Shown piece by piece: positions 25,076 to 35,722 of a DNA stretch of 64,000 nt. Position 1 is the first letter of the stretch; each line of letters begins with the position of its first letter. A program made the translations under genes and the position numbers. Origin of the DNA: a bacterium (lineage in GTDB: Bacteria; Methylomirabilota; Methylomirabilia; Methylomirabilales; 2-02-FULL-66-22); contig JAKPQH010000152.1 in the NCBI GenBank assembly GCA_029580855.1, positions 48,379-112,378 on the forward strand, read 5' to 3'. The notes under the pieces are model-generated. The model saw only the letters and a program-made list of their open reading frames with translations, had not been told where the DNA came from and did no database searches.

Positions 25076-26323
25076 CTACCTCCATCGCGCCGCCAGTCCC
25101 GCTTTCTCGGCCTCAAAGGCCATGCCGACGTCCGCCAGGATTGCGGGAATGCGGGCGGGCGTTCCGGCCTGCGCCTCGCGCAGGAAGGCCGCCACGCGGC
25201 CGAGGTACAGCGGGGTCAGAGCTCGGAGCAGATGATCCCGCGGAAGCCGCTGCTCGTGATCCGCCACGGCGAAATCGAAGGCCGTCCGCGCCCAGTGCGC
25301 CGCGGGGAAGACAAACTCGTCCGCGGACAGCAAGCCCAGCGGGTACAACAGGGCCAGCGTCTCGTCTCGGAGCGCCTGCTCCCAGACGGGCAGGAGATCC
25401 TTGAGCCCCAGCTTGAACGCCCGGACCATCCGGTCCAGGTGGATCTCGCCGGTTTCCGGCAGGATGGCGGGCGGATCCCCGATCAGCGGAACGGGCGCGC
25501 TCGCGCCGCCCTCCGACCAAAAGGCGCGGTACCGGTCCATGAGGCGGAAGAACGGACCCACCGTGTGCGCGATGGTGGTGGCCAGATCGGGCGGCGCCAG
25601 ACCGGGATCCAGCGTCTTCCGCCCGAGATGCACCTCGACGATCCGGCTGCCGGACACGATGGCGTCGAGGGCCAGCCGGATCTCCAGGCCGTGCCCCGTC
25701 AAGTCGCTCCCGCCGGCCGCCGTCCCCAGCAGCCGGGTTGCGACGCGCCCCGACAGCCCCGCGCACCCGCCCAGGAGCTGCTGGATCCGCCGGCCGTAAA
25801 GGGCGCCACACATGGGCGCGAGAAGGTTCGTCGTCAGGGTTCCCTCGGAGGCCGCGTGCGTGTACGCCGGACCGACGCAATCCGCCTGCCCGTCCAGGAC
25901 GGGCTGCACGAGCCGCCCCAGCCCCGCGGACGTCAGACTGACCAGCCCCGCGTCCACCAGCGCGCACGCCGCGGGGTCGAGACGCTGCACAACGGCCAGG
26001 GCGCCGAGGATGGCCCGCGAGCGGCCCGGCGGCCCGGCGATTCGGATGCAGCACACCGGCGGGCGGGGGGCGCGGCCGGCGAGCCAACCCCCGACGGCGT
26101 CCAGCGTTTCGTGGGCGAAGCCGGCCTCGACGACCACGATGCCGGCCTTCCGGTCCGCCAGGGGGCCGGCCAGTCCTCCCGCGGCGGCCTCCACGACCTG
26201 CACCACGGTCCGGGCTTGGTTCAGGCCGCAGACCCCCACCAGGATCTCCACGGGCCCCAGCCCATCCACGACGCGGAGATCGTCGTCCCTCAGGAGATGT
26301 CCCGCCTCGATCGGCTCCGCCAT
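25076..26323 (-). CDS. GT81-like glycosyltransferase homologue with altered active site
   Basis: Protein of 415 residues related to glucosylglycerate/glucosyl-3-phosphoglycerate synthase-type enzymes (GT-A fold). The framework is recognisable: EILVGVCGLNQA, GRSRAILGA, ALVDAGLVSLT, GPAYTHAASEGTLTTN, ALYGRRIQQLLGG. Three functional spots differ from what I know of active relatives: the metal-binding DSD is D-A-G at about 124-126, the RH before the Gly-Thr is A-A, and the GGD after ALYG is G-G-C. It may be inactive or have changed specificity. The ATG at 26323 is 14 bases downstream of treT. Confidence 0.72.
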   Translation of the reverse strand: MAEPIEAGHLLRDDDLRVVDGLGPVEILVGVCGLNQARTVVQVVEAAAGGLAGPLADRKAGIVVVEAGFAHETLDAVGGWLAGRAPRPPVCCIRIAGPPGRSRAILGALAVVQRLDPAACALVDAGLVSLTSAGLGRLVQPVLDGQADCVGPAYTHAASEGTLTTNLLAPMCGALYGRRIQQLLGGCAGLSGRVATRLLGTAAGGSDLTGHGLEIRLALDAIVSGSRIVEVHLGRKTLDPGLAPPDLATTIAHTVGPFFRLMDRYRAFWSEGGASAPVPLIGDPPAILPETGEIHLDRMVRAFKLGLKDLLPVWEQALRDETLALLYPLGLLSADEFVFPAAHWARTAFDFAVADHEQRLPRDHLLRALTPLYLGRVAAFLREAQAGTPARIPAILADVGMAFEAEKAGLAARWR

Positions 26324-26337
26324 CCGGACACCTTCGC

Positions 26338-27540
26338 CTATCCCGTGAGACTGGCGAGCAGGGCGAGGTAGTCGCCCAGGTGACGTGTGATGAGAAAGTT
26401 CCGGCGGACGTATTCCCGAGCCGCCCCGCCGAGCCGGGCCATGAGGTCCGCGCTGTCCAGGAGTTGACGGATCCGAAAGGCCGCGCCCTCCACCGAGTTG
26501 ACCGTGTAGCCGGTGACCTCGAAGATCACCTGTACCGGGATGCCACCCGCAAAGCTCCCGACGACCGGCTTCCCTTTCCACATGGCTTCGGCCACGCCCA
26601 GACCGAAATCCTCTTTGAGCGGCTTGTGCAGCACGATGGCGGCGGCCCGCTGGAGGACGTTGATCTCGCGCGCGGCGTCGGGCGGCAGGACCAGGGGGTG
26701 GATATCCGCGTCCCGGGCGGCGGCTTGGCGCACCTCGGCCAGAACCGCGCCGCCCTCCGGGTTGTCGGCGGCCCCGCCCCCCGCCAGAACCAGCCGACAG
26801 TCCACGTACTTTTTGGCCAGCCGGTACGCCCGAATCACGCCCGGATGGTCCGCCGAGACCGTGTACGGTGCGACCTGGAGGAGGATGGGCTTGTCCCGGG
26901 GAATCCCCAACCGATCCAGACCCTGCTGGATCTCGGCCCGACTCAGATCGCGATTCTTCTCGCTCAGCGGATCGACCGAGGGATGGATGATGAGCGCCGG
27001 CACGGGGACGCGCTGCGCGAACTTTGGGAGGGAGAAGACCGTGGCGTCGTAGCGCGTGACGTCGCGCCGCAGCAGGTGCCAGACCCGCCGGAGCGCCTGC
27101 GACAGATCGGTATGGCAACGCCACACCCAGCGCCCCCGACTGCGCCGATGACGGACCAGCGGCAGCGGCGCCAGGTCGTGGATCATGACGAGGTCGGCGT
27201 CGAGGGGAAGCGTCGCCCCGTTGGCCGCCGCCGTCTCTTCGTAGGAGCGCAGCATATCCGCGTCGACGGTCTGCTCCCGGCCGGCGACGGCCGACTCCAG
27301 CGCGCGGACCGCCGCGTAGAACTCCGGATCGCCGACGACGACCTCCCACGCCGACTCGATCCCCAAGGTCTGCAGCATGGGGACGAGACGGGTCAGGATC
27401 TCCGCCGATCCGCCGCCGTACCGGCTGGCGTTGACGTGAAGGAACCGGCGCCCGCGCAGCCGGTCGGCGAGACGGACGAGCAGTTCCAGCGTCCCCCGCG
27501 GCGCCACCTCGCGATAGGCTTCCAGCTGGGCCGGTATCAT
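26338..27540 (-). CDS. treT: Trehalose glycosyltransferring synthase
   Basis: GT4 enzyme of 400 residues that in known members joins NDP-glucose and glucose into trehalose, reversibly. Typical blocks are FLHVNASRYGGGSAEIL near residue 33, LVMIHDLAPLPL, WRCHTDLSQ and the donor-site region HKPLKEDFGLGVAEAMWKGKP. Trehalose phosphorylases of the same family share these, so phosphate as co-substrate is not excluded. The ATG at 27540 overlaps the maltokinase stop by four bases (ATGA), so translation is coupled. It is part of the long minus-strand trehalose/glucan operon. Confidence 0.85.
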   Translation of the reverse strand: MIPAQLEAYREVAPRGTLELLVRLADRLRGRRFLHVNASRYGGGSAEILTRLVPMLQTLGIESAWEVVVGDPEFYAAVRALESAVAGREQTVDADMLRSYEETAAANGATLPLDADLVMIHDLAPLPLVRHRRSRGRWVWRCHTDLSQALRRVWHLLRRDVTRYDATVFSLPKFAQRVPVPALIIHPSVDPLSEKNRDLSRAEIQQGLDRLGIPRDKPILLQVAPYTVSADHPGVIRAYRLAKKYVDCRLVLAGGGAADNPEGGAVLAEVRQAAARDADIHPLVLPPDAAREINVLQRAAAIVLHKPLKEDFGLGVAEAMWKGKPVVGSFAGGIPVQVIFEVTGYTVNSVEGAAFRIRQLLDSADLMARLGGAAREYVRRNFLITRHLGDYLALLASLTG

Positions 27541-29780
27541 CGTCGCGCTCCCGCCGCCAGGGCCTCGTCGCAGAGCTGGATGAGGCGAGTCCGGGCGCGC
27601 TCCAGGCTTCCGGCGTACGGGTCGACCGCCCGGACCTTGGCGGCCAGCGCCTGGAGCCCCAGCCCGTCCTCCAGCCAGGCGGCGAAATCGTTCTGCCCCC
27701 GACCGAGCCGCATGCGCGCCTCGACCAGGTGGTAGTAGATGGCGCTCGCGTCCACGTCCAGCAGGGCGTTCCGGAACGCCTCCAGCGTCCGCACCTCGGT
27801 CCCGGTGGGGATCTCCACGGTGCGCGACTGGATGAACTCGAAGGGTTCGCCCAGCAACACTCCGGGGATGATCTGGAGACCGCGCAGGCGGTCGTCGATG
27901 ACCGACACCAGCTCCTCGCGCAGCGCCTGGAGGTTGGGGAACTGGGCGGGGTCCACCATGGCCAGCCGCTCGCCCAAGACGCGATCCCGCACCTGGACGG
28001 CGGCCCACGTCGCGAAGTCGTTGGGGTAGGCGCCGGCGACGAACTTGTGACGGAGGAAGAAGCCGTGCGTGTGGTAGTAGATCGAATCCAGGGACACCTC
28101 GTCGATGAGGTCGGCGAGATGGCGCTCGTTCTCCGCGCGGAGCCCCACGAATTCCCGCAGCTCCAGACACGCCACGAATAGGAACGGCCCCACTTCGCGC
28201 CGGAGGATGGCGGGCGCCGGTCTGGGGGCGAACATCGCCGCCCGGCGCAGGCCCTCCAGGGGGATCCGGACCCAGGCCGGCCGGTGGTCCAGCTCGTACT
28301 GCAGCTCGTAGACCGTCTTGTCCACGGTGAAGGCGCGCAAGGCCGCCTCCAGGCCATCGCGGTCGCTGGGGAGGAACCCGACGCCGCGCTGCCAGGTCTC
28401 GGCCAGATACCCCTCCAGGAACGCCGCCTGGACCCTCTCCTCCCAGCGCTCCGCCCACGGCGCGAGGCGTTCCCGAGCCTCGGACGACGCCACGGACGCG
28501 GCGGCGAGACCGCTCTCGGCGGCGTAGGCGAAGGAGCGAAGCATCCCCGCCACATCCTTCAGGGCGCACTGCTTCGCGCGACGCTCTGCCAGCGGCCGGG
28601 CCGGCTCGCCCTCGAAGTCCAGGATCTGGAAGCCGCCGCCGGCTTTGAGAACCTGCCCCAGGTGATAGTCGCCGTGCACGCGGATCTTTGCGACGACGGC
28701 GGCGCCCAGGGCGTCCAGCGCCGTCAGACTCTCGCGCAGGCGCGGCACGGACTCGAGGGTGCGGTGCGCCAGGTCGCGGACGGCGGGGGTCAGCGTTTCG
28801 TGGACGGATGCCAGCGTCTGCATCACACGGTCCAGGTACGCCTGCATCCCCTCCCGCCAGGCCACGACTTCGGCCGTGCTCACCGTCTCGGGGGCGAGCG
28901 CGGGATCGGCGGCCGAGGCCAGGGCCGTGTGGAGTTGCCCGGTCAGGGCACCCAGGCGACGGGCCTCTTCGGCGTCCGCGTCCGCCAGCGCGCGCGCAAA
29001 CGCACCGTCGCCCGTTCCCTCGGCCTCGAGGCTCTCCTGCGCGGCGGCGAAGTAGTCAACCAGACGACCCAGCGTGGCCGTCCACGCGTCGCCCTGGTTT
29101 GGAACGAACTCCCGGGCGACGGCCAGCGTGGCGGGCCCCTCCGCGGGGCCCTCGTATGTGATGGAGCCGAGCAGCCGCGGGACTCCGCGGAAATCCGTGT
29201 GCCGGGTGAGGAAATCCGCGATCTCGAACTCCGGATTCGCGCCGTGCTCGACCCTCCGGAAGAGCTTGAGGACGACCCGGCTGTCGTAGATCACGGTGGT
29301 GTTGGTCTGCTCGCCCGCCACACGGGAGACGGCCCGCGGCGGGTCGGGCGCGACCTCGGCCAGGAGGGGCGTCGGCGTGAAGCGAAACACGCCCCGCCGG
29401 CCGGGCAAGGCAGCCTGCGTCCGCATGGACTCGGGGAGGGCGCGGCAGAACTCCGGACTGGTCATGGCGTCCCGGATGTCGCCCTTGCCTGGAGCGGGGA
29501 GTACGGGAACGCTGTACGTCTCGCACCCCCCGTCGGCGTACCGCACCTCGAAGAGGGCGAGAACGCCCGAGGTCCCCGGAACGGCCGCCGTATCCACGGG
29601 CACGACTCCGGCGACGCTCCGGGTCCCGCCGCCGAACCAGCGCTGGGTTCGGAGCCAGCCCGGGAGCGCCGCCGCCGCGCGGGCCGCCAGCTCTTCGGGG
29701 CGCACCGTCTTGCGCGGACCGCGGCGGGCCGCCGCGCGGCCCGGGGGGTTGCGGGGAGACGCACGCGGTTTTTCGGCCAT
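27537..29780 (-). CDS. Maltokinase fused to a duplicated C-terminal domain
   Basis: Protein of 747 residues, much longer than the usual maltokinase of about 450. Residues about 25-515 match maltokinase (Pep2/Mak): N-terminal cap with LRTQRWFGGG, catalytic loop HGDYHLGQ at 369-376 and DFEGEP at 388-393; it phosphorylates maltose to maltose 1-phosphate. Residues about 530-747 form an added region I relate to DUF5752. It contains two similar halves: IYYH-NDFA-W-VDP at about 567-611 and again at about 681-720. The ATG at 29780 shares a base with the upstream stop, and its own stop overlaps treT. The appended domain may bind a product or partner; its function is unknown. Confidence 0.85.
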   Translation of the reverse strand: MAEKPRASPRNPPGRAAARRGPRKTVRPEELAARAAAALPGWLRTQRWFGGGTRSVAGVVPVDTAAVPGTSGVLALFEVRYADGGCETYSVPVLPAPGKGDIRDAMTSPEFCRALPESMRTQAALPGRRGVFRFTPTPLLAEVAPDPPRAVSRVAGEQTNTTVIYDSRVVLKLFRRVEHGANPEFEIADFLTRHTDFRGVPRLLGSITYEGPAEGPATLAVAREFVPNQGDAWTATLGRLVDYFAAAQESLEAEGTGDGAFARALADADAEEARRLGALTGQLHTALASAADPALAPETVSTAEVVAWREGMQAYLDRVMQTLASVHETLTPAVRDLAHRTLESVPRLRESLTALDALGAAVVAKIRVHGDYHLGQVLKAGGGFQILDFEGEPARPLAERRAKQCALKDVAGMLRSFAYAAESGLAAASVASSEARERLAPWAERWEERVQAAFLEGYLAETWQRGVGFLPSDRDGLEAALRAFTVDKTVYELQYELDHRPAWVRIPLEGLRRAAMFAPRPAPAILRREVGPFLFVACLELREFVGLRAENERHLADLIDEVSLDSIYYHTHGFFLRHKFVAGAYPNDFATWAAVQVRDRVLGERLAMVDPAQFPNLQALREELVSVIDDRLRGLQIIPGVLLGEPFEFIQSRTVEIPTGTEVRTLEAFRNALLDVDASAIYYHLVEARMRLGRGQNDFAAWLEDGLGLQALAAKVRAVDPYAGSLERARTRLIQLCDEALAAGARR

Positions 29781-31045
29781 CACGCGCCTCTCGGTGGCTG
29801 CGCCGGACTGTCGGCGTGCAGGAGCGCCCGGTAGAGGTCCAGCGTCTTCTCGGCCACTGCGCGCCAGCTGAAACCCTCCTCGACCCGCCGGCGACCGCCG
29901 GCACCCAGACGGAGGCGGAGCGCGGGATCCGCGAGGAGGGTGTTGATGGATCGCGCCAGATCCCGGGCAAATTCGTCGGGACGCACGGGTTCGAAGGACG
30001 GCGCGGCCCGCTGCGCCAGGGAGACCAGAAATCCGGTCTCGCCGTGCACCACGACCTCCCGGATGCCGCCCACCGCCGCGGCGACCACCGGGGTCTCGCA
30101 GGCCATGGCTTCCAGGTTGATGATGCCAAAGGGTTCGTAGATGGAGGGGCAGCAGAAGACCGACGCCTGCGAGTAGAGCTGGACGGCGGTCGGCCGGTCC
30201 ACCATCTCCCGGATCCAGACCACCCCCGGCCGACCGGCCTGGGCCTGGACGACGGCGGCCTCCACCTCGCGCGCGATCTCTTGGCTGTCCGGACTGGCGG
30301 CGCAGAGGACCACCTGGGCGAGGGGATCGAGGTGCGGGACGGCGGCGAGCAGGTGCAGGATCCCTTTCTGGCGCGAGATCCGGCCCACGAAGAGCACGGT
30401 GGGGCGGGTGAGATCGATGCCGAAGCGCACCAGACGGTCGCGGGCCTCCACGCGGCGGTATTCGTCGGGGTCGATCCCGTTGTGGATCACCGCGACCCGG
30501 TCTGCGGGGACCCGGAAGTGCCGCAGGATATCCGCCTTCATCTCCTGCGAGACCGCGATGACGGCGTCCGCCGCTTCCAGGGTCGTCCGCTCGACCCAGG
30601 CCGCCAGGTCGGCTCCCCGCCCCAGCTGCTCCCGCTTCCACGGTCGCAGGGGCTCCAGCGAGTGTGCGGTGACGACCAGGGGAACGCCGTACAGGATTTT
30701 TGCCAGCAGGCCGCCGAAGTGGGCGTACCAGGTATGACAGTGGACGATATCGGCCCCGGCGGCGCGGCCGGCGAATCCGATGCCCACCCGGAGCGCCTGC
30801 AGGGGAAGCCGGAGATTCTCGGGCGCGTCTTCCGAGCCGCGCTGAGCGAACCGGAACCCGTGGACCTCCAGGTTCCGGTCGGAGCGCGCCTGGTCGCCGA
30901 AGGTCCGCACCTCGACCGGAATCCGCTTGGCCAGCTCCCGGGTGAGGTAGTCCACGTGGACGCCGGCCCCTCCGTACACTTCGGGCGGATACTCGCGGGT
31001 CAGGAACAGCGCCTTGATCTCAGACGGCGGTGGCTTCGATGCCAT
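29780..31045 (-). CDS. GT4 glycogen synthase-type glucosyltransferase (GlgM/GlgA-like)
   Basis: Retaining glucosyltransferase of 421 residues. The N-terminal [11 protein letters not shown] and the C-terminal [11 protein letters not shown] (EX7E donor site) are typical of the actinobacterial-type GlgA/GlgM family. GlgM makes maltose 1-phosphate from ADP-glucose and glucose 1-phosphate; relatives extend glycogen. Location between treS and a maltokinase gene favours a GlgM role, but sequence alone does not separate the two. The ATG at 31045 lies inside the treS 3' end (26-base overlap). Confidence 0.86.
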   Translation of the reverse strand: MASKPPPSEIKALFLTREYPPEVYGGAGVHVDYLTRELAKRIPVEVRTFGDQARSDRNLEVHGFRFAQRGSEDAPENLRLPLQALRVGIGFAGRAAGADIVHCHTWYAHFGGLLAKILYGVPLVVTAHSLEPLRPWKREQLGRGADLAAWVERTTLEAADAVIAVSQEMKADILRHFRVPADRVAVIHNGIDPDEYRRVEARDRLVRFGIDLTRPTVLFVGRISRQKGILHLLAAVPHLDPLAQVVLCAASPDSQEIAREVEAAVVQAQAGRPGVVWIREMVDRPTAVQLYSQASVFCCPSIYEPFGIINLEAMACETPVVAAAVGGIREVVVHGETGFLVSLAQRAAPSFEPVRPDEFARDLARSINTLLADPALRLRLGAGGRRRVEEGFSWRAVAEKTLDLYRALLHADSPAQPPRGA

Positions 31046-32690
31046 AGGTCTCCTTTCGCGGGTCGCCGCGCTCCAGTCGGAGCCAGTAGTGGCCGTACGG
31101 CCCCAGGCTGAGAAAGTAGGGCCGATCCCCGATGGGCGGAAAGCGCGCCTCGCCCAGCATCTCCACGGGCGTCGCGCCGCGGAAGGCCCGCAGGTCCAGC
31201 TCCACCGGCTGCGAGGACCCCGCCAGGTTGTGGACGGCGAGGATCGCCTCGCCCCGATATTCCCGCACGTGGGCCAGGACGCGGGTGTTGGACGGCGCGA
31301 GGAACTCCAGCGTCCCCCTCCCGAAGACGCGCGAGGACTTCCGGGCCGCGATCAACCGCTTCATCGCGTGCAGAAGCGACGAGGGCGCCCGGAGCTGCGC
31401 CTCCACGTTGACGGTCTGATAGCCGTAGACGGGGTCCGCGATGACGGGACTGTACAGGCGGTTCGGGTCGGCGCGGGAGAAGCCGGCGTTCGCATCGGCC
31501 GACCACTGCATCGGGGTGCGGACGCCGTGGCGGTCCTTCAGGTGGATGTTGTCCCCCATGCCGATCTCATCCCCGTAATAGATGATCGGGGTTCCCGGCA
31601 GCGTCAACAGCAGGCTGTTGAGCAGTTCGATCTTCCGCCGGTCGTTCTCCAGCAGCGGCGCCAAGCGGCGACGGATCCCGATGTTCAGCTTCATCACGGG
31701 GTCCTGGGCGTACGCGTAGTACATGTAGTCCCGCTCCGGGTCCGTGCACATCTCCAGCGTCAGCTCGTCGTGGTTTCTGAGGAACATGCACCACTGGCAC
31801 GACGCCGGGATGGGCGGCGTGTGGAGGAACACGTCGGTGATCGGCCGGCGGTCCGCGCTCCGGACGGCCATAAAGAGCCGCGGCATGAGGGGAAAGTGAA
31901 ACGCCATGTGGAACTCGTCCCCGTCCCCGAAGTACGGGCGGACATCCCTGGGCCACTGGTTGGCCTCGGCCAGGAGAATCCGGCCGCGGTACTCGGCGTC
32001 CAGGGCGGCGCGCAGGCGCTTGAGAAAGGCGTGCGTCTCGGGCAGGTTCTCGCAGGTGGTGCCCTCGCGCTCGAAGAGGTAGGGCACCGCGTCGCAGCGA
32101 AAACCGTCCAGCCCCTTATCGAGCCAGAACCGCATGGCGTCGAGGATCGCCTGCTGCACCTCGGGGTTATCGTAGTTCAGGTCCGGCTGGTGGCTGAAGA
32201 AGCGGTGCCAAAAGTACGCCCGGGCCTCCGGGTCCCACGTCCAGTTGGACTTCTCGGTGTCCACGAAGATGATCCGTGCGCCGGCGTAGCGGCGGTCCGT
32301 GTCGCTCCACACGTAGTAGTCCCGCTTGGGGGAGGCGGGGTCGCGCCGCGCCTCCTGGAACCAGGGGTGCTGATCGGAGGTGTGGTTGACCACGAGGTCC
32401 GCAATCACCCGGAGCCCCCGGCGGTGCGCCGCATCCAGGAACGCCTGAAACTCCGCCAGCGTTCCGTAGTCGCTGTGGATGCCGTGGAAGTCCGCGATGT
32501 CGTACCCGTCGTCGCGCAGCGGCGACGGATAGAAGGGGAGCAGCCACAGGCAGTCCACGCCCAGCTCCTGGATATAGTCCAGCCGGTCCAAGAGCCCGCG
32601 GAAGTCGCCCACGCCGTCCCCGTTGCCGTCCTGGAAGGCCTTGACGTGCAGCTCGTAGAAGATCGCGTCCTTGTACCAGAGGTTCGTCAT
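31020..32690 (-). CDS. treS: Trehalose synthase (maltose alpha-D-glucosyltransferase)
   Basis: GH13 enzyme of 556 residues interconverting maltose and trehalose. The (beta/alpha)8 barrel shows [14 protein letters not shown], nucleophile Asp in [15 protein letters not shown] near residue 200, acid/base Glu in [10 protein letters not shown] and the transition-state Asp in FLRNHDELT, followed by the C-terminal beta domain. Length matches stand-alone TreS without a fused maltokinase; the kinase is a separate gene in the same operon. The ATG overlaps the treY stop by four bases. With maltokinase it can feed trehalose into maltose 1-phosphate. Confidence 0.94.
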   Translation of the reverse strand: MTNLWYKDAIFYELHVKAFQDGNGDGVGDFRGLLDRLDYIQELGVDCLWLLPFYPSPLRDDGYDIADFHGIHSDYGTLAEFQAFLDAAHRRGLRVIADLVVNHTSDQHPWFQEARRDPASPKRDYYVWSDTDRRYAGARIIFVDTEKSNWTWDPEARAYFWHRFFSHQPDLNYDNPEVQQAILDAMRFWLDKGLDGFRCDAVPYLFEREGTTCENLPETHAFLKRLRAALDAEYRGRILLAEANQWPRDVRPYFGDGDEFHMAFHFPLMPRLFMAVRSADRRPITDVFLHTPPIPASCQWCMFLRNHDELTLEMCTDPERDYMYYAYAQDPVMKLNIGIRRRLAPLLENDRRKIELLNSLLLTLPGTPIIYYGDEIGMGDNIHLKDRHGVRTPMQWSADANAGFSRADPNRLYSPVIADPVYGYQTVNVEAQLRAPSSLLHAMKRLIAARKSSRVFGRGTLEFLAPSNTRVLAHVREYRGEAILAVHNLAGSSQPVELDLRAFRGATPVEMLGEARFPPIGDRPYFLSLGPYGHYWLRLERGDPRKETYGIEATAV

Positions 32691-35600
32691 GGATCAGGAC
32701 CGCTTTCCAGCAGCGCGACCGGGAGATCCGCCAGCAGGGTGCCGACGCGAAGCCGCCTGCCGCCGTTGGCGGTGACGGTCGCGACGGCGCCGGTGAACAC
32801 GTCGGTGTAGCTCGTCGCGGGACACCCGGGCGGCAGCTCGACCCAGGCGTCTCGCCAGACGTCCGGCCCCACGGGCAGCCGCGTTCCCTCGCCCGTCAGG
32901 GCCGCGGTGAGTCGCGGGATTACGGTGACGACGACAGCCGTCGCGTGCCGGCGGGCGAAGGCCAAAACGTGATCGCCGCCGGCGCCGCCGGTCGGCAGCG
33001 GGAGATAGTCTCCCGCCCGGAACAGCTCCGGCCGGCGACGTCGGCACTCAAGCCCCCGGTGGATGACATACATCTTGACACGACCGTCCTCCCAGTGCGA
33101 CAGCAATTCGCGAGCCGCGGCGCCGAGGTCGCCCGTCGCGATTCGCTCCCGCAGATCGGCGAGGAGCGTCACGCGCGCCGAGAAGTCCACCGGCCGCCGG
33201 TTATCCGGGTCCACCAGGCTGAAATCCCACACCTCGGTTCCCTGATAGAAATCCGGAACACCGGGTGCCGTGATCTTCAGCAGGGTCTGCGCCAGGCTGT
33301 TGACCATCCCGAGACGCGCGACGGGCGGGTGGAACACCGCGAAATCCGCCAGAAACCGGTTGCCGGGCCCGGGGGCGAGGATCTTCGCCACAAAGCTCCG
33401 GAGCGCCTCGTCGTACGCATCGTTGGGGTTCACCCAGCTGGTGTGGAGCTTTGCCTCTCTGGCCGCCTTGAACATGTACTGCTGGATCCGGGAGACGAAG
33501 GCGACCGCCTCTTCGGGGCTCGGAGGGAGGAGGGGCCAGGTGCCCACCAGCGTTTGGTAGAGCAGGTACTCGTCGTTGCGGTCGGGTGCGGGGCGACCCT
33601 CCACATCGGAGAGGTGCCGGCGATTCCAGCGCCGCCAGCGGGAGACGGCATCCCGCCAGGCGCGGGGGATCTCGGAGAGGACGTGGATCCGGGCCCGCAC
33701 GTCCTCGCTCCGTTTCGTGTCGTGGGTCGAGGTGGCGGACAGGCTCGCCGGCCATTTCTCCAGACGGACCAGGCATTGCCGGTGGAATTCGTCCACGGAC
33801 ACCCCGAATCGGTCCGGCTCGCCCCCCACCTCGTTGAGACTCACCAACCGGTGGTAGCGGTAGAACGCCGTGTCTTCCACCCCCTTGGCGGTGACCGGAG
33901 AGGTCAGCTGCTGGAACTTCTGGACAAAGGCCAACTGGTCCCGCCGGTAGGTCGCGTCGGCGTTCTCGGGGTAGCGGAGCAGGAGGGTGTCCCGCACGAA
34001 GTCGAAGATCGAGACGTTCGTGGTGGGGTTGCGCCGCTTGGCGAACGCCACGGCCACCTCCACGCAGGCGCGGTCCTGCAGGGACACCTCGGGGCTCCGG
34101 CCGTCGATGTAGGTCCGGTACACGGGAAAACAGGCGATGACCTCGCGGAGGGCGTGCGTGAGACTGTTCAGCGTAAAATCCCGCGAATGCCGATCTCGCT
34201 CCGACAGGCGATCCAGCGCATGTCCGAGCACGTTGAGCTCGCTGGACATGGACACCCGCAGGAGCAGCTGCTTTGATTCGTACACGAGGTCGGCGAACGG
34301 GGTCCGCTGCCCCGTCACGGCGGCGTACACCGCGCTCATGACGCGCTCGTGCTTGGCGTCCACGAACAGTCCGTTGACGAGCGCCAAGAACTCGTACCCC
34401 GTCGTCCCGTGGATGGCCCAGTGGACGGGCAGCCGTTCCCCCCTGCTCAGGATCTTCTCCGCCAGCAGGTACAGCGGGCGGCAGCCGACCCGGGTCGGAT
34501 CCGGCTGGCATCTCCGGTCGAATGCCTCCCCGACCCGAACCGCGGCCGCCTCCGTGTCGGGCGCCGCCGCCTCGTCCGGCGCCCCCCCGGATCGGATCGC
34601 CTGGAGGGCGCGCTCGCGCTGGAGCGTATGGAAGTAGCGCGGCGGGTCGAAGAGGCCGTCAGGGTGGTCGAGGCGGAGACCGGTGACCTTCCCCTCGGCC
34701 ACGAGGCGCAGGAGCAGCCGGTGGGTTTCGCGGAAGACGGCCGGAGTCTCCATGCGGATGGCCGCCAGTTCGTTGATGTCGAAAAAGCGGCGGTAGTTGA
34801 TCTCCTCGGCCGCCACACGCCAGTAGGCCAGCCGGTAGGCCTGGTCGTCGAGCAGGCGGTCCAGCAGATCGAAGCTGCGCGGGTCCCCCCGCTTCCCGTT
34901 GAAGATCCGGACGGTCTCTTCGATGGAGCCGTGGATCGGCGGGCACGCCTCCGCCAGCCGGGCCAGACGCCGACGGATCACCTCTTTCTCCCGCAGGCGC
35001 TCGCGGATGCGCTCGGGCGCGCGTTCGGTGCGCGCCGGGAGATTTGTGAGCGCCGTGATGATGCTGTAGTACTCCTGCAGATAGAGGTCCGCCTCCCCAA
35101 GCGCGTCGGCGAGCGCCTCCAGACGGTAGGACAGGATCTGGGTGGCCGAGCGCGGATCGATGGGCAACCGCGTGTCGTAGTATTGCAGGCCAAAGGTCCC
35201 GTCGGCATAGGTCAGGACGAGCTCTTGATTTTCGAGCACGCGGCCGTACTGATCCCCGAGAATGGGGAGCAGCACCTTGTTGGCCAGTTGCCGCTTGACC
35301 GGATCCCAGTCCACGTCGAAGAACTCCGCGTACGGGGAACTCGGTCCGTTCTCCAGCACGTCGTTCCACCAGGGGTTGGATCCGGCGGCGATCCCCATGT
35401 GGTTGGGCACGACGTCCAGGATCTGCCCCATCCCCCGCGCCTGCAGCTCCGCCACGAAGCGGTCGTATTCCTCGGCGGTGCCGATCTCGGGGTTCAGGGT
35501 GCCGTGGTCCGTGATGTCGTAGCCGTGCATGCTGCCGGGCTTGGCCCCCAGGTACGACGAGGCGTAGACGTCGCTCACGCCCAAGGTGTCCAGATAGGGC

Positions 35601-35722
35601 AGGAGTCTTCTCGCATCCGCGAAAGTGAACCGCGAGTTGAACTGGAGCCGGTAGGTCGCCGCCGGGATCCGCGGTCGGAGCCGCGTGTCCTCGGTCAGCC
35701 GGTCGTCCATGTCAGCGTCCAT
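32687..35722 (-). CDS. treY: Malto-oligosyltrehalose synthase
   Basis: GH13 enzyme of 1011 residues that converts the reducing end of malto-oligosaccharides into a trehalosyl unit; TreZ then releases trehalose. Family signature at the N-terminus is [15 protein letters not shown], followed by [22 protein letters not shown] and DVVPNHMG. The catalytic barrel is split by the long insertions typical of TreY. The ATG at 35722 overlaps the histidine kinase stop by 11 bases, so the regulatory and metabolic genes are coupled. The partner treZ is about 6 kb upstream in a separate run. Confidence 0.94.
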   Translation of the reverse strand: MDADMDDRLTEDTRLRPRIPAATYRLQFNSRFTFADARRLLPYLDTLGVSDVYASSYLGAKPGSMHGYDITDHGTLNPEIGTAEEYDRFVAELQARGMGQILDVVPNHMGIAAGSNPWWNDVLENGPSSPYAEFFDVDWDPVKRQLANKVLLPILGDQYGRVLENQELVLTYADGTFGLQYYDTRLPIDPRSATQILSYRLEALADALGEADLYLQEYYSIITALTNLPARTERAPERIRERLREKEVIRRRLARLAEACPPIHGSIEETVRIFNGKRGDPRSFDLLDRLLDDQAYRLAYWRVAAEEINYRRFFDINELAAIRMETPAVFRETHRLLLRLVAEGKVTGLRLDHPDGLFDPPRYFHTLQRERALQAIRSGGAPDEAAAPDTEAAAVRVGEAFDRRCQPDPTRVGCRPLYLLAEKILSRGERLPVHWAIHGTTGYEFLALVNGLFVDAKHERVMSAVYAAVTGQRTPFADLVYESKQLLLRVSMSSELNVLGHALDRLSERDRHSRDFTLNSLTHALREVIACFPVYRTYIDGRSPEVSLQDRACVEVAVAFAKRRNPTTNVSIFDFVRDTLLLRYPENADATYRRDQLAFVQKFQQLTSPVTAKGVEDTAFYRYHRLVSLNEVGGEPDRFGVSVDEFHRQCLVRLEKWPASLSATSTHDTKRSEDVRARIHVLSEIPRAWRDAVSRWRRWNRRHLSDVEGRPAPDRNDEYLLYQTLVGTWPLLPPSPEEAVAFVSRIQQYMFKAAREAKLHTSWVNPNDAYDEALRSFVAKILAPGPGNRFLADFAVFHPPVARLGMVNSLAQTLLKITAPGVPDFYQGTEVWDFSLVDPDNRRPVDFSARVTLLADLRERIATGDLGAAARELLSHWEDGRVKMYVIHRGLECRRRRPELFRAGDYLPLPTGGAGGDHVLAFARRHATAVVVTVIPRLTAALTGEGTRLPVGPDVWRDAWVELPPGCPATSYTDVFTGAVATVTANGGRRLRVGTLLADLPVALLESGPDP

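Noticed and set aside
25076..28555. Single 1159-codon minus-strand frame
   Set aside because: Only the last 415 codons match a family; the rest is the unused frame opposite or beside treT and the maltokinase.
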